DNA of 64,000 nucleotides, taken from NCBI RefSeq assembly GCF_007988825.1, contig NZ_BJUW01000014.1, forward strand, positions 1-64,000, read 5' to 3'. The stretch's first letter is position 1, and the number at the start of each line of letters is the position of its first letter. The position numbers and the translations under genes were made by a program. The DNA is from Microbacterium aerolatum. Lineage in GTDB: Bacteria; Actinomycetota; Actinomycetes; Actinomycetales; Microbacteriaceae. This document shows, piece after piece, positions 37,559 to 46,266 of the stretch. Below the pieces are notes generated by a model that worked only from the letters and a program-made list of their open reading frames with translations, had not been told where the DNA came from and ran no database searches.

Positions 37559-37607
37559 TACGTACGTAGAGTATGTATATTGGTCGTTACATTCCCATTG
37601 TATGTAA
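37559..37607. promoter_or_regulatory. candidate TetR operators
   Basis: TACGTACGTA (37559-37568) is a perfect 10-bp palindrome. TTACAT (37587-37592) and ATGTAA (37602-37607) form a second inverted repeat. Both lie in the AT-rich gap between the TetR gene and the VOC gene, and AAAAGGAG follows for translation of the latter. Confidence 0.55.
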
Positions 37608-37619
37608 AAGGAGTAAGAC

Positions 37620-38027
37620 GTGACTCTCACCAGCCTTTACCCCGTACTGATGTCGGACGACGTGACGTCGGCTGCTGCGTTCTATCGCGACAAGATCGGC
37701 TTCGAGTTCACTTTTGAATCGGACTGGTATATCAGCATGCGTTTCGGCGCCTTCGAACTCGCGGTTCTTGCATACGAGCATGAAACGGTGCCCGAGGCGT
37801 ACCGCAGCCTTCCCCGGGGAGTCATCGTGAACCTCGAGGTTGACGATGTGGATGCCGTATATGAGCGCGTCACCGGTCAGCTCGGACTGGAACCTCTTCT
37901 CGCGATACGGGACGAGGGTTTCGGGCAGCGTCACTTCATCGTCGCCGCACCGAACGGAGTCCTGCTCGATGTGATTCAGCCGATACCGCCGAGCGCAGAG
38001 TATGCCGCCGCGTACGCCACGGCATGA
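37620..38027 (+). CDS. VOC-superfamily (glyoxalase/bleomycin-resistance-like) protein
   Basis: The 135-aa product has paired beta-alpha-beta-beta-beta units ([24 protein letters not shown] and [20 protein letters not shown]). Members are small dioxygenases, lyases or drug-binding proteins; the conserved metal ligands are not obvious. The GTG follows an AAAAGGAG site. Pairing with a divergent TetR gene suggests induction by a small toxic compound. Confidence 0.85.
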   Translation: MTLTSLYPVLMSDDVTSAAAFYRDKIGFEFTFESDWYISMRFGAFELAVLAYEHETVPEAYRSLPRGVIVNLEVDDVDAVYERVTGQLGLEPLLAIRDEGFGQRHFIVAAPNGVLLDVIQPIPPSAEYAAAYATA

Positions 38028-38097
38028 GGCTGCTGCCCATGGCCATTCCTCAGGGCTCCTCAGGTCCGGTTGAATCCGACACGCGTACCCTTCACTC

Positions 38098-38466
38098 ATG
38101 GACACGACCCCGAAAGTCGTCGAACACCTAGAGCCCAACGAGATCTTCGTGTTCGGCTCGAACGCGGGCGGATTCCATGGCGGCGGTGCCGCCCGCGTCG
38201 CTCACGAACGCTTCGGCGCAGTGTGGGGCGAGGGGCATGGCCATCACGGCCAGAGCTACGCCATCGACACCATGAGCGGGCTCGAGGTGCTCGCCAGCGA
38301 GGCAAGCAACTTCGTCACCTACGCCGAAGCGCATCCCGAGCTGCGCTTCCTGCTGACGCCGGTGGGCTGCGGGATCGCCGGGCATACGCCCGAAGAAGTG
38401 GCGCCCCTGTTCGCCGGCCTGCCCGACAACGTCACCGTCCCGGCATCCTTCGCTCCTTTTCTCTGA
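38098..38466 (+). CDS. macro-like A1S_2505-family protein
   Basis: The 122-aa product has the recognisable pattern EIFVFGSNAGGFHGGGAARVA, HHGQSYAI and TPVGCGIAGHTPEEVAPLF, a small family named after an Acinetobacter phage-type non-structural protein (from memory) whose fold appears macro-like. Function is unknown; ADP-ribose binding is a guess from the glycine-rich loop. The stop is 2 bases before the next GTG, so the two are co-transcribed. Confidence 0.78.
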   Translation: MDTTPKVVEHLEPNEIFVFGSNAGGFHGGGAARVAHERFGAVWGEGHGHHGQSYAIDTMSGLEVLASEASNFVTYAEAHPELRFLLTPVGCGIAGHTPEEVAPLFAGLPDNVTVPASFAPFL

Positions 38467-38468
38467 CC

Positions 38469-38990
38469 GTGACCACGACGCTGCTCCTCCTCGCCGACAC
38501 GCACGTGCCGGCTCGCGCGAGACAACTCCCCGATGCGGTGCTCCGTGCCGTCGACGATGCCGACCTGGTCATCCACGCCGGCGACTGGATCGACATCCCC
38601 ACGCTCGACCTGCTCGAGACACGCGCTCGTCGGCTCTGCGGCGTATACGGCAACAACGACGGCCCCGAACTGCGAGCGCGATTGCCCGAAGTGGCGCACG
38701 TGACAGTAGAGGAGGTCGACATCGCGGTCATCCACGAGACCGGCCCGGCCACCCGGCGTGAAGAGCGCATGGACGCCGCGTTCCCCGTCGTGGACATGCT
38801 CGTCTTCGGACACTCGCACATCCCGTGGGACACCGTGACTCCCGCTGGCATGCGACTGCTCAACCCCGGGTCGCCAACCGATCGGCGACGGCAGCCCGCG
38901 TGCACGATGATGCGCGCGGTGATCGACGGCGAGCGCGTCGAAGTGGAGCTGATCCCGGTCGAGCGACCTTCTCGCGCCCAGCACGACTGA
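38469..38990 (+). CDS. YfcE/MJ0936-type metallophosphoesterase
   Basis: The 173-aa product shows the metallophosphoesterase motifs LLLADTHVPAR (D-x-H), VIHAGDW, VYGNNDGPE (GNxD) and VFGHSHIPW (GHSH). Such small enzymes hydrolyse phosphodiesters in vitro; the physiological substrate is unknown. The GTG was chosen because it directly precedes the first beta strand. Confidence 0.9.
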   Translation: MTTTLLLLADTHVPARARQLPDAVLRAVDDADLVIHAGDWIDIPTLDLLETRARRLCGVYGNNDGPELRARLPEVAHVTVEEVDIAVIHETGPATRREERMDAAFPVVDMLVFGHSHIPWDTVTPAGMRLLNPGSPTDRRRQPACTMMRAVIDGERVEVELIPVERPSRAQHD

Positions 38991-39055
38991 CTGAACGTTC
39001 CCAACGATGGGGCGCTCCCGTTGACCCCGTCACAACGCGAGAGTAGACAGGGCGT

Positions 39056-39919
39056 ATGAGCGAAGCATCGGGCGTGATGAGGACTTTGATTCAGCGGATC
39101 GGTCGCACGAAAGAGCTCGACGGCCCGGCTGAGACAGTGGACGGCTGGGTCAAGAAAGCCACGCGAACCAAGAGCGTGAAGAATGCTCTCTCCGGCTCCT
39201 GGCTCGGCCACCAACTGCATCCGATGCTCACCGACTTGCCGATCGGAGCCTGGGGAGCCGCCGTCGCCCTCGACCTCACCGGAGGAGAAGAATCCGCTGC
39301 GGCAGCGCGGCGCCTCGTCGGTCTCGGCATCCTGGCGTCCGCGCCGACCGCACTGTCCGGGGCGTCGGACTGGTCGGACACGATCGGCGCAGACAAGCGG
39401 GTCGGACTCATCCACGCGGCATCCAACGCGACGGCGAGCGTGCTGCAAGCGAGCTCGTGGCTCGCCCGCCGGCGCGGTCACCGCGGCGCCGGCATCGTGC
39501 TCAGCATCCTGGGACTCGGACTCACCCTCTGCTCCGCGTACCTCGGCGGGCACCTCTCGTTCGTCCGCGGCATCGGCGTCAACCACACCGCGTTCCAGGG
39601 GGCGACCCGCAAATGGACCGATGTCGCGGCTGACAGCGACATCGCCGAAGGATCGCTCACCCGCGTGCTGGTCGCAAGCGTGCCGGTGCTGCTCACCCGG
39701 CAGTACGGCCGGCTGCACGCGATCTCTGCGGTGTGCAGCCACGCCGGCGGACCGCTCGACGAAGGGACGCTCGACGCCGACGGCTGCGTCACCTGCCCGT
39801 GGCACGGCAGTCGGTTCCTGCTCGAGGACGGCACCGTCGAACGCGGGCCGGCGAGCGTGCCGCAGCCGCTCTGGGAGGTCAGCGTGGATGAGGGACGGAT
39901 CAGCGTTCGCGCTACGTAA
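39056..39919 (+). CDS. DUF2231-Rieske [2Fe-2S] membrane protein
   Basis: In this 287-aa product, residues 45-175 contain about four hydrophobic helices (DUF2231-like, beginning GSWLGHQLHPMLTDLPIGAW). Residues 195-285 form a Rieske ferredoxin domain with CSHAGG and CPWHGS as cluster ligands. Rieske domains transfer electrons, so it is probably a membrane-anchored redox protein; the partner is not evident nearby. Confidence 0.87.
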   Translation: MSEASGVMRTLIQRIGRTKELDGPAETVDGWVKKATRTKSVKNALSGSWLGHQLHPMLTDLPIGAWGAAVALDLTGGEESAAAARRLVGLGILASAPTALSGASDWSDTIGADKRVGLIHAASNATASVLQASSWLARRRGHRGAGIVLSILGLGLTLCSAYLGGHLSFVRGIGVNHTAFQGATRKWTDVAADSDIAEGSLTRVLVASVPVLLTRQYGRLHAISAVCSHAGGPLDEGTLDADGCVTCPWHGSRFLLEDGTVERGPASVPQPLWEVSVDEGRISVRAT

Positions 39920-39958
39920 GTCTCGTCGCCGCACCTAAAGCTCTGCTTGACTGGGCGC

Positions 39959-40921
39959 ATGGAGCGTTTTCAGGTTCCGCTCTATCTCGCGGCCCTCGCC
40001 GTCGGCGCCTCCGTCGGCCTGCTGTTTCCCGTCGTCGCACCGCCCGCGGAAGTCGCCATCACACCCGCGCTCGGCCTGCTGCTGTACGCGACCTTCTGTG
40101 GGGTGCCGTTCGCGAGGATCGGCCAGGCATTCCGCGACTGGCGATTCCTGACGACGATCCTGGTCGTGAACTTCGCCGTTGTCCCCGTCATCGTCTGGAT
40201 GCTGTCGCGCATCGTCGCCCAGGACCACGTGCTGCTCGTGGGCGTGCTGTTCGTGCTGCTCACGCCGTGCGTGGACTACGTCATCGTTTTCACCGGTCTC
40301 GCCGGCGGCGCCAAGGACCGGCTGCTCGCAGCGACGCCGCTGCTGATGCTCGCCCAGATGCTCCTTCTTCCCGTCTACCTCTGGCTCTTCCTCGGCACAG
40401 ACTTCGTGCTCGACATTGACCTCGCCCCGTTCGCTGAAGCGTTCGGGCTGCTCATCGTACTGCCGCTCGCCGCCGCCGCGCTCACTCAGTTCGCCGCGGC
40501 GCGCACCCGCTGGAGCCGTCTATTGCTCAGCGCAGTCGAGACGACGATGGTGCCGCTGATGATGCTCACGCTCGCGGTGGTCGTCGCATCCCAGGTCGCG
40601 GGTTTGGGGGAGCGGATCGGTTCCCTCCTGATGGTGATCCCCGTCTTCGTCCTGTTCGCGGCGGTCATGGTTCCCGTCGGAATGGTCGCGTCCCGTGTCG
40701 CGCGGCTCGATGTTCGCGGCTCGCGAGCGATCGTCTTCAGCGGCGTGACACGGAACTCTCTCGTCGTCCTGCCGCTGGTCCTGGCGCTCCCCGGCACCTT
40801 CACCCTTGCACCCCTCGTCGTCGTCACGCAGACGCTCGTCGAACTCGTCGTGATGGTCCTCGCCGTGAACGTCGTCCCGCGACTGATCCCCGCGGCACAC
40901 GATGCGAGAACGCTCTCGTAG
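39959..40921 (+). CDS. BASS-superfamily transporter (arsenic resistance/bile acid symporter-like)
   Basis: The 320-aa product has ten predicted transmembrane helices and is close in pattern to actinobacterial proteins called arsenic resistance or bile acid:sodium symporters (LFVLLTPCVDYVIVFTGLAGG; FSGVTRNSLVVLPLVLALP). The Cys in TPCVDYV is reminiscent of the ACR3 arsenite site, but no ars regulator or reductase is adjacent, so the substrate is open. The ATG at 39959 is preferred over an in-frame TTG 12 bases earlier. Confidence 0.8.
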   Translation: MERFQVPLYLAALAVGASVGLLFPVVAPPAEVAITPALGLLLYATFCGVPFARIGQAFRDWRFLTTILVVNFAVVPVIVWMLSRIVAQDHVLLVGVLFVLLTPCVDYVIVFTGLAGGAKDRLLAATPLLMLAQMLLLPVYLWLFLGTDFVLDIDLAPFAEAFGLLIVLPLAAAALTQFAAARTRWSRLLLSAVETTMVPLMMLTLAVVVASQVAGLGERIGSLLMVIPVFVLFAAVMVPVGMVASRVARLDVRGSRAIVFSGVTRNSLVVLPLVLALPGTFTLAPLVVVTQTLVELVVMVLAVNVVPRLIPAAHDARTLS

Positions 40922-41099
40922 TCGCATCCCTCCGCGTCGCCTGGATGCGCGGAAACATCTACCTTGCATCTGCTTCCCCCTGTGACGCGGGTTCGTTCGC
41001 CTCGGCAGGCCTGTCAACCCCCTCACCGATGCATTGCCGTATCGAGAACACTGTCCGTGAGGGCGGAGCGTCCGCCTCGAGAATCCACGAGGAGGAATC

Positions 41100-41429
41100 A
41101 TGGAATCGACACCCGACGCTGTGTCCGCGGCCGGCGAGGACGAGCCGATGCAGCCGCTCCGAGACGAGGACGCCACCACCACCGCCGATCCCGCCGCCGA
41201 CCCGGCGCAGGCGGAGTGGGAGCGCACGCAAGCCGTCGACGAAGGCGGCGAGCTCGACGGTGCGACCGCAACCGGACGCGACCCTGATGAGATCCCCGAC
41301 CCGGACGACGAGATCCCCGCCGAGGATCTGCCCGGATTCGGCGCCCAGCCCGAGACACAGGGCGACGAACCCGTGAGCGCAGAGCTCGGCGAGGACGGAC
41401 AGGGCGACCTCGCCCCTGAAGATCTCTGA
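41100..41429 (+). CDS. acidic disordered protein, 109 aa
   Basis: The product is almost entirely Asp/Glu/Ala/Pro/Gly with no predicted fold (DPDEIPDPDDEIPAEDLPG). It is preceded by gaggagg, a strong ribosome binding site. It is first of three closely spaced plus-strand genes. The second is similar in composition, suggesting a duplicated or co-functional pair. No known domain. Confidence 0.7.
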   Translation: MESTPDAVSAAGEDEPMQPLRDEDATTTADPAADPAQAEWERTQAVDEGGELDGATATGRDPDEIPDPDDEIPAEDLPGFGAQPETQGDEPVSAELGEDGQGDLAPEDL

Positions 41430-41448
41430 TCGCGAGAGGAGACGCATC

Positions 41449-41661
41449 ATGATGATGGAATCGGACGCCGGCGGGCAGGCCGCCGCGTCACCCATGGATG
41501 CCGACGCCGCCGACGTGCAGGAGCAGCAGCGCCCTGCACAGGACGACCCGATCGATCCGGAGCAGTCCGTCGGGGAGCACCTGCCCGACGGCTCGGGCAT
41601 CGAGTCCGACCCGGCCGATGCGCAGGACCAGTCGATGGAAGTCCCCGACGAGGACGAATAA
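41449..41661 (+). CDS. acidic disordered protein, 70 aa
   Basis: This is a second acidic low-complexity product, starting MMMESDAGG and ending SMEVPDEDE. A gagaggag site precedes the ATG, 19 bases after the previous gene. The stop overlaps the next ATG (TAATG). No known domain. Confidence 0.68.
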   Translation: MMMESDAGGQAAASPMDADAADVQEQQRPAQDDPIDPEQSVGEHLPDGSGIESDPADAQDQSMEVPDEDE

Positions 41662-42179
41662 TGAGCGACCACGCCGTTTTCCGTGCGCCGATGCGATCGC
41701 GCGACGACAACGTGCCTGTCGGCGTCGCCGTAGACAGGGCGCTCGAACACGGCGTGTGCGGCGTCGGAGGGCGCCTCGATGCCCCTCCGGCGTCGCTCAC
41801 CGACGCACTGTCCCAGACCGACGCAGCGTACGGTGAACGCTTCGCGCGCCGCCTAGAACGGTTCGCCGACGCGCCGGAGGGCTCCTTCGTCTGGACCCGC
41901 GACGTCTACGAGTTCCTCTGGTTGGGCCGGATCGGCAACCCGTGGAGCTACGACGCCGGCCCAGGAGCCTGGGCTGTCGATCTCGTCCATGTGCGGCCCT
42001 GTGACTGGATTCCCACCCCGATCCCGTGGGGTCAGGCACCATCCTCCGTGCACGCATCCTTCGCGCGCGGCGGACGCAACTGGCAGCGGATTCGCGCGGC
42101 CGACGCGCAGGGCACCTCTGGAGTGTGGGATCGTTACGAGCCGGATGCGCCGGTTCAGCTCACCCGGGCGGTCGGGTAG
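41661..42179 (+). CDS. uncharacterised 172-aa protein
   Basis: No family was recognised. The product is rich in Trp and Pro (LWLGRIGNPWSYDAGPGAWAVDLVHVRPCDW) in its second half, resembling small globular hypothetical proteins of Microbacteriaceae. Coupled to the acidic gene upstream, it overlaps the convergent KTSC gene by 25 bases. Confidence 0.68.
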   Translation: MSDHAVFRAPMRSRDDNVPVGVAVDRALEHGVCGVGGRLDAPPASLTDALSQTDAAYGERFARRLERFADAPEGSFVWTRDVYEFLWLGRIGNPWSYDAGPGAWAVDLVHVRPCDWIPTPIPWGQAPSSVHASFARGGRNWQRIRAADAQGTSGVWDRYEPDAPVQLTRAVG

Positions 42180-42376
42180 ACGTCGCGGATCTGCTCGACG
42201 AAGAACCTCCCCTTGCTCTCGGCATCCATCAGCGCGCGATGGATCGCGTGCGGCACCGCGTGATAGCGGTACACATCGCCGCTGACGAACTCGATCTCCA
42301 GCACCGCGAACTGGTCGTCGTACCCCACGGACCTCACAGCCGACGATTCGACCTCGACGCGCCGCAACCCGGCCAT
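42155..42376 (-). CDS. KTSC-domain protein
   Basis: The 73-aa product matches the short KTSC domain (VESSAVRSVGYDDQFAVLEIEFVSGDVYRYHAVP), with the usual terminal Ser/Lys pattern partly altered. KTSC domains are often found next to or fused to RNA synthetase-like and nuclease proteins; function is unknown. It shares one base with the start of the following minus-strand gene. Confidence 0.85.
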   Translation of the reverse strand: MAGLRRVEVESSAVRSVGYDDQFAVLEIEFVSGDVYRYHAVPHAIHRALMDAESKGRFFVEQIRDVYPTARVS

Positions 42377-43074
42377 CAGCGACTCGCCGCGCCTTCTCGC
42401 GCACGCGCCACGATGATGCCCCGCTGCGAGGTCCAGAACCCATCGAGCATCTCGCGCAACCGTTCGGCGTCGACATCGGCGCCGAACGCCTCGGCACCCG
42501 GCTCCAGCATGATCCCGGCCGCGAGCGGACCGGCGTGCACCGGATCGAACCCCAGCAGGTCGACGAGCGCCGACACCGCGGCGACGTCCGCAGCAGAATC
42601 TCCGGCGATCGCGATCGCCTTGCGTCCGGGCGATCCGGCAGGCCGCGCCTCGTCCTCGAGATCCCGGTAGCCCATGTGGCTCAGCGCCTTCACGACCCGC
42701 GCGCCGTCGAGATGGGCCTGCACGAGTTCGCTCGTCGAGGTGCGCGGATCGCTGAGATCATCGCGGATGCCGTCGGACGCCCACCAGTAGTTCATGGCAT
42801 CGATCACCAGTGAACCGCGCAGGGCATCGGCGGGCAGCGTCCGGTATCGCCCGAGCGGGAGAGCCAGGACGACGGCATCCGATTCGGAGATGACCGTCGC
42901 GGTGTCGGCCGCCGTCGCGCCGACGGCGGCCATGGCCGGCGCGATCACCGCCGGTGCACCCGACCGGGCGACCAGCACGCGCAGCCCCGCCTCCGCCGCG
43001 AGCCGGGCGAGCACGGTGCCGAGTCGCCCGGCGCCGAGGATGCCGAGAGTCTGGATCGTGCGCGGAGTGTCCAC
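42376..43074 (-). CDS. F420-dependent NADP reductase-like dinucleotide-binding protein
   Basis: The 232-aa product has an N-terminal Rossmann motif ILGAGRLGTVLARLAAEAG, AVVLALPLGRY and VIDAMNYWW, and resembles the NADP oxidoreductase/F420-dependent family seen in actinobacteria. The physiological cofactor (F420 or a flavin) is not deducible. Its end overlaps the KTSC gene by one base. Confidence 0.8.
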   Translation of the reverse strand: MDTPRTIQTLGILGAGRLGTVLARLAAEAGLRVLVARSGAPAVIAPAMAAVGATAADTATVISESDAVVLALPLGRYRTLPADALRGSLVIDAMNYWWASDGIRDDLSDPRTSTSELVQAHLDGARVVKALSHMGYRDLEDEARPAGSPGRKAIAIAGDSAADVAAVSALVDLLGFDPVHAGPLAAGIMLEPGAEAFGADVDAERLREMLDGFWTSQRGIIVARAREGAASR

Positions 43075-43107
43075 CCGGCCATCGTATGACCGGAGCGCCG
43101 GCGCGGC

Positions 43108-43512
43108 TCAGCGCTGGTTCACGCGGATGAGGTTCCCGGCCGGGTCGCGGAACGCGCAGTCGCGCACGCCGTAGTCCTGATCCGTCGGCTCCTGCACGAT
43201 GTCGGCGCCGCCCGCCTCGAGACGCTCGAACAGCCCGTCCAGGTCGTCGCTCGCGAGAGTGATCGCGGTGTAGACGCCCTTGGCGATCAGGTTCATGATC
43301 GTCTCGCGCTCCTCGTCCGTGATGCCGGGGTCGACCGCCGGCGGATGCAGCACGATCGAGGTCGAGTCGCCGGCCGGACCGACCGTGATCCAGCGCATGT
43401 TCTCGTAGCCGACGTCCTTGCGAACCTCGAAACCGAACAGATCACGATAGAAGCCGAGCGCCGCATCGGCGTCGGTGTGAGGCAGGAACGCGTTGTGGAT
43501 GCTGATGTTCAT
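43108..43512 (-). CDS. VOC-superfamily protein
   Basis: The 134-aa product begins ISIHNAFLPHTDADAALGFYRDLFGFEV and ends FRDPAGNLIRVNQ, typical of glyoxalase/extradiol-fold proteins. It is downstream of an AraC-type regulator by 10 bases on the same strand. The activity is unknown. Confidence 0.88.
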   Translation of the reverse strand: MNISIHNAFLPHTDADAALGFYRDLFGFEVRKDVGYENMRWITVGPAGDSTSIVLHPPAVDPGITDEERETIMNLIAKGVYTAITLASDDLDGLFERLEAGGADIVQEPTDQDYGVRDCAFRDPAGNLIRVNQR

Positions 43513-43522
43513 GCAGGCAACG

Positions 43523-43954
43523 CTAGGCGGATGCCGCCGGCTGCGCTTCTCGATTCCTGACCGGTCTGGTCACCTGCTTGGCCAGACACGGCGGGATGCC
43601 CTCGACCGAGCGGGACGGATCATCGCGGTAGGTGCTCGGCGATACCCCGACGAGCTCGGAGAACCGTGTGCTGAAGGTACCGAGCGACGAGAATCCGACG
43701 GCGAAGCAGATCTCGGTGACGCTGAGGTCGCCGCGGCGCAGCAGCGTCATCGCACGCTCGATCCGCCGGGTCATCAGGTAGGCGTACGGCGGCTCGCCGT
43801 AGATGCGCCGGAACTCGCGGCTCAGGTGCCCGGCTGACATGTGCACGCCGCGCGCCAGGTCCTCGACGTTCAGCGGATGCGCGAACTCGCGGTCGATCCG
43901 GTCGCGCACGCGGCGCATGACCGTGATGTCGGCCCGATCGTTCGCTTCCGCCAT
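43523..43954 (-). CDS. AraC-family regulator (HTH domain only)
   Basis: In this 143-aa product, two AraC helix-turn-helices are visible (VEDLARGVHMSAGHLSREFRRIYG and LSVTEICFAVGFSSLGTFSTRFSELVGVSPSTYR). No effector-binding domain is present, so activity may depend on level or a partner. It probably regulates the VOC gene with which it is co-transcribed. Confidence 0.88.
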   Translation of the reverse strand: MAEANDRADITVMRRVRDRIDREFAHPLNVEDLARGVHMSAGHLSREFRRIYGEPPYAYLMTRRIERAMTLLRRGDLSVTEICFAVGFSSLGTFSTRFSELVGVSPSTYRDDPSRSVEGIPPCLAKQVTRPVRNREAQPAASA

Positions 43955-44083
43955 GCGTACATCCTGGCAGGCGCGTCGCCGGCGGGGGATGCCGGATGCC
44001 GAATCCGTCAGGAATCGAGAAGAGCCGCGGCGGGCCGCGACGTAGCGTGGACGGCACACCACCCCGATCGAGGAGGCAGCACC

Positions 44084-44539
44084 ATGACGAAGCAGGATGC
44101 CGGCGGGTTCTCCGCCGAGGAGCGCAGGGCGATGAAGGAGCGCGCGGCCGAACTCAAGGCAGACGCCAAGCGCGCGAAGGGCGCCGAGAAGGCCGCAGCC
44201 GAGGAGGCGGAGCTGCTCGCCAAGATCGCGCAGATGCCCGACGGAGACCGTGAGATGGCGGAGCGCCTGCACCAGATAGTGGCCTCGGTCGCGCCGGGGC
44301 TCGCGCCCAAGCTCTACTACGGCCAGCCCGGCTACGCGCGCGGCGGCAAGGTCGTGGTGTTCTTCCGCAGCGGCCAGATGGACAAGGAGCGCTACTCGAC
44401 GTTCGGGGTGAGCGCGCAGGCGGCACTCGACGGGCCGAGCGGCTTCTGGCCGACGTCGTACGCGCTCATCGACCCGACCGAGAAGGCCTGGGAGCAGCTG
44501 ACCGAGGTCGTGCGACGCGCGGCCGGCGCAGGGGAGTAG
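44084..44539 (+). CDS. DUF1801-domain protein
   Basis: The 151-aa product has an N-terminal Lys/Ala/Glu-rich helix, then the DUF1801 fold (VASVAPGLAPKLYYGQPGYARGGKVVVFFRS). Functions of this family are not established. A gaggagg site precedes the ATG. Confidence 0.85.
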   Translation: MTKQDAGGFSAEERRAMKERAAELKADAKRAKGAEKAAAEEAELLAKIAQMPDGDREMAERLHQIVASVAPGLAPKLYYGQPGYARGGKVVVFFRSGQMDKERYSTFGVSAQAALDGPSGFWPTSYALIDPTEKAWEQLTEVVRRAAGAGE

Positions 44540-44545
44540 GGCAGG

Positions 44546-45208
44546 TCAGTCGACGCTGACGGTCTCGTCGACAGCAGCCTTATTGCGGCGCATCTGCCGC
44601 ACGCGGATGATGATCCAGGCGACGACCGCGATGATCACGACCGCGATCACGATCTTCTGGAAGATGCCGGCGTAGTCCTCGACGATGTGCCAGTTCGCGC
44701 CGAGGTAGAAGCCGGCGAGCACGAAGATCGTGTTCCAGATGGCGCTGCCGGCCGTGGTCAGCAGCGTGAAGCGCAGCAGCGGCATCCGCTCGATGCCCGC
44801 CGGGATCGAGATGAGACTGCGGAAGATGGGGATCATCCGGCCGAAGAACACCGCCTTCGACCCGTGCTTCTCGAACCAGGCCTCGGTGCGTTCGACGTCT
44901 TCGGTCTTCAGCAGCGGCATCCGCTCGACGATCGCGTACATGCGGCGTCGGCCGAGCCATGCGCCGATGCCGTACAGCGCGAGCGCGCCGACGACCGAGC
45001 CGACGGTGGTCCAGATCAGCACCTCGACCAGGCCCAGCGTTCCCTGCGCGGCGGTGAATCCGGCCAGCGGCAGGATGATCTCACTCGGCAGCGGAGGGAA
45101 GAGGTTCTCCAGCGCGATGGCGACGCCGGCGCCGAAGCCGCCGAGGGTCTCCATGAGAGAGACGGCCCACGCGGCGATGGCGTTGAGGTTCTCGGCTCCG
45201 GCATCCAT
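44546..45208 (-). CDS. DedA-family membrane protein (SNARE-associated-like)
   Basis: The product is about 220 aa. It has hydrophobic segments around the DedA motifs LFPPLPSEIILPLAGF and FFGRMIPIFRSLISIPAGIERMP. DedA proteins support membrane homeostasis and lipid flipping. ATG 45208 is preferred over an upstream ATG at 45232. Confidence 0.9.
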   Translation of the reverse strand: MDAGAENLNAIAAWAVSLMETLGGFGAGVAIALENLFPPLPSEIILPLAGFTAAQGTLGLVEVLIWTTVGSVVGALALYGIGAWLGRRRMYAIVERMPLLKTEDVERTEAWFEKHGSKAVFFGRMIPIFRSLISIPAGIERMPLLRFTLLTTAGSAIWNTIFVLAGFYLGANWHIVEDYAGIFQKIVIAVVIIAVVAWIIIRVRQMRRNKAAVDETVSVD

Positions 45209-45250
45209 GGCTTCCAGCGTAGGAGAGCGCACCTGAGGATCAGCGCAGAG

Positions 45251-46195
45251 TCACCGGATGTTCACCTCGGCGCGGAACGGCCGCAGCTGCGGCATCCAGC
45301 ACCGCACGGCGTGCACGTACGCGAGGTATGGAGCGCCGAAGCGCTCTGTGAGGTCGGCCTCCTCGAGCGGGCGGATGATCCAGTTCCACACCAGCGACCC
45401 GCACAGCGCGTAGACCACGACCAGCCACGAACTCGCCATGAGCCCCACCGCGACGCCCTGCGCGATCCCGGCCAGAGCCATCGGATTGCGCACGAACAGG
45501 TACGGGCCGGCGATCACCAGGCGGCGTGCCGTCGCGGAGGGCAGCGGCGTGCCCTCACCGCGCGTCGACATGGCGTTCGCCGCCCAGATCCCGAGCGCGC
45601 TCGCCGCCACGAGCAGAATGAGGCCGCCCCAGCGCACGGCCGTGGGCAGCGGGAGATGCAGGTTCCAGCGATGTTCGAGCACGGCGATGATCGCGGGGAT
45701 CGCCGCCAGGAACAGGCCCCAGAAGACGACGATCTGCGCCGTCGTGCGGATGATGTGAGCGGCAGTCGACGACGGCGGCGCGAGCCGGAACGCGAACGGC
45801 CCGAACAGGATCCACTCGGTGGGCAGGCGCCCGAGCCACACGAGGAGTCCGGCCGCCGCACTGCCGACGGTGGCGGCGATCATGAGCAGCACGCCCCAGC
45901 CGGCGAGCCCCGTCATCGTCGCGTACAGTGCCATACCAGCCGTCACCACCGCGGTCCACGGCACCACGACCCAGACCGCGGTGCGCACTCCGACCGCGAC
46001 CAGCACCGAGACGATCACGAAGAGCGGGATGTCGAACGCGGCGACCAGCACCGGATCGAGCTGTCCGAGGGTCAGCTCGCGAACCGTGTCGGACATCGCC
46101 ACGCCGATCCACCAGGCCGCACCCGCGATGGCCTGGGCGGCGAAGTAGAGGCGTCCCAGCCGCGCGTCGGGAGGCAGCAGCGGCGAGGACGGCAT
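45251..46195 (-). CDS. isoprenylcysteine carboxyl methyltransferase-like membrane protein
   Basis: The 314-aa product has eight or more hydrophobic helices. The C-terminal third carries the ICMT/phospholipid methyltransferase pattern (GPYLFVRNPMALAGIAQ, then ERFGAPYLAY). Such bacterial proteins may methylate small thiols or lipids. The gene begins 71 bases from the next plus-strand gene. Confidence 0.78.
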   Translation of the reverse strand: MPSSPLLPPDARLGRLYFAAQAIAGAAWWIGVAMSDTVRELTLGQLDPVLVAAFDIPLFVIVSVLVAVGVRTAVWVVVPWTAVVTAGMALYATMTGLAGWGVLLMIAATVGSAAAGLLVWLGRLPTEWILFGPFAFRLAPPSSTAAHIIRTTAQIVVFWGLFLAAIPAIIAVLEHRWNLHLPLPTAVRWGGLILLVAASALGIWAANAMSTRGEGTPLPSATARRLVIAGPYLFVRNPMALAGIAQGVAVGLMASSWLVVVYALCGSLVWNWIIRPLEEADLTERFGAPYLAYVHAVRCWMPQLRPFRAEVNIR

Positions 46196-46266
46196 GTGGC
46201 GATTCTACGAGGCCGTGAAAGCGCGGATGCTCTTGCCTCTGCCGCCCCGCTTCGTAGGCTGTAGCC

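Noticed and set aside
44687-46264. 525-aa plus-strand open frame over DedA and ICMT-like genes
   Set aside because: Low-complexity Arg/His/Asp composition typical of a shadow frame; the minus-strand products have membrane helices and family motifs.
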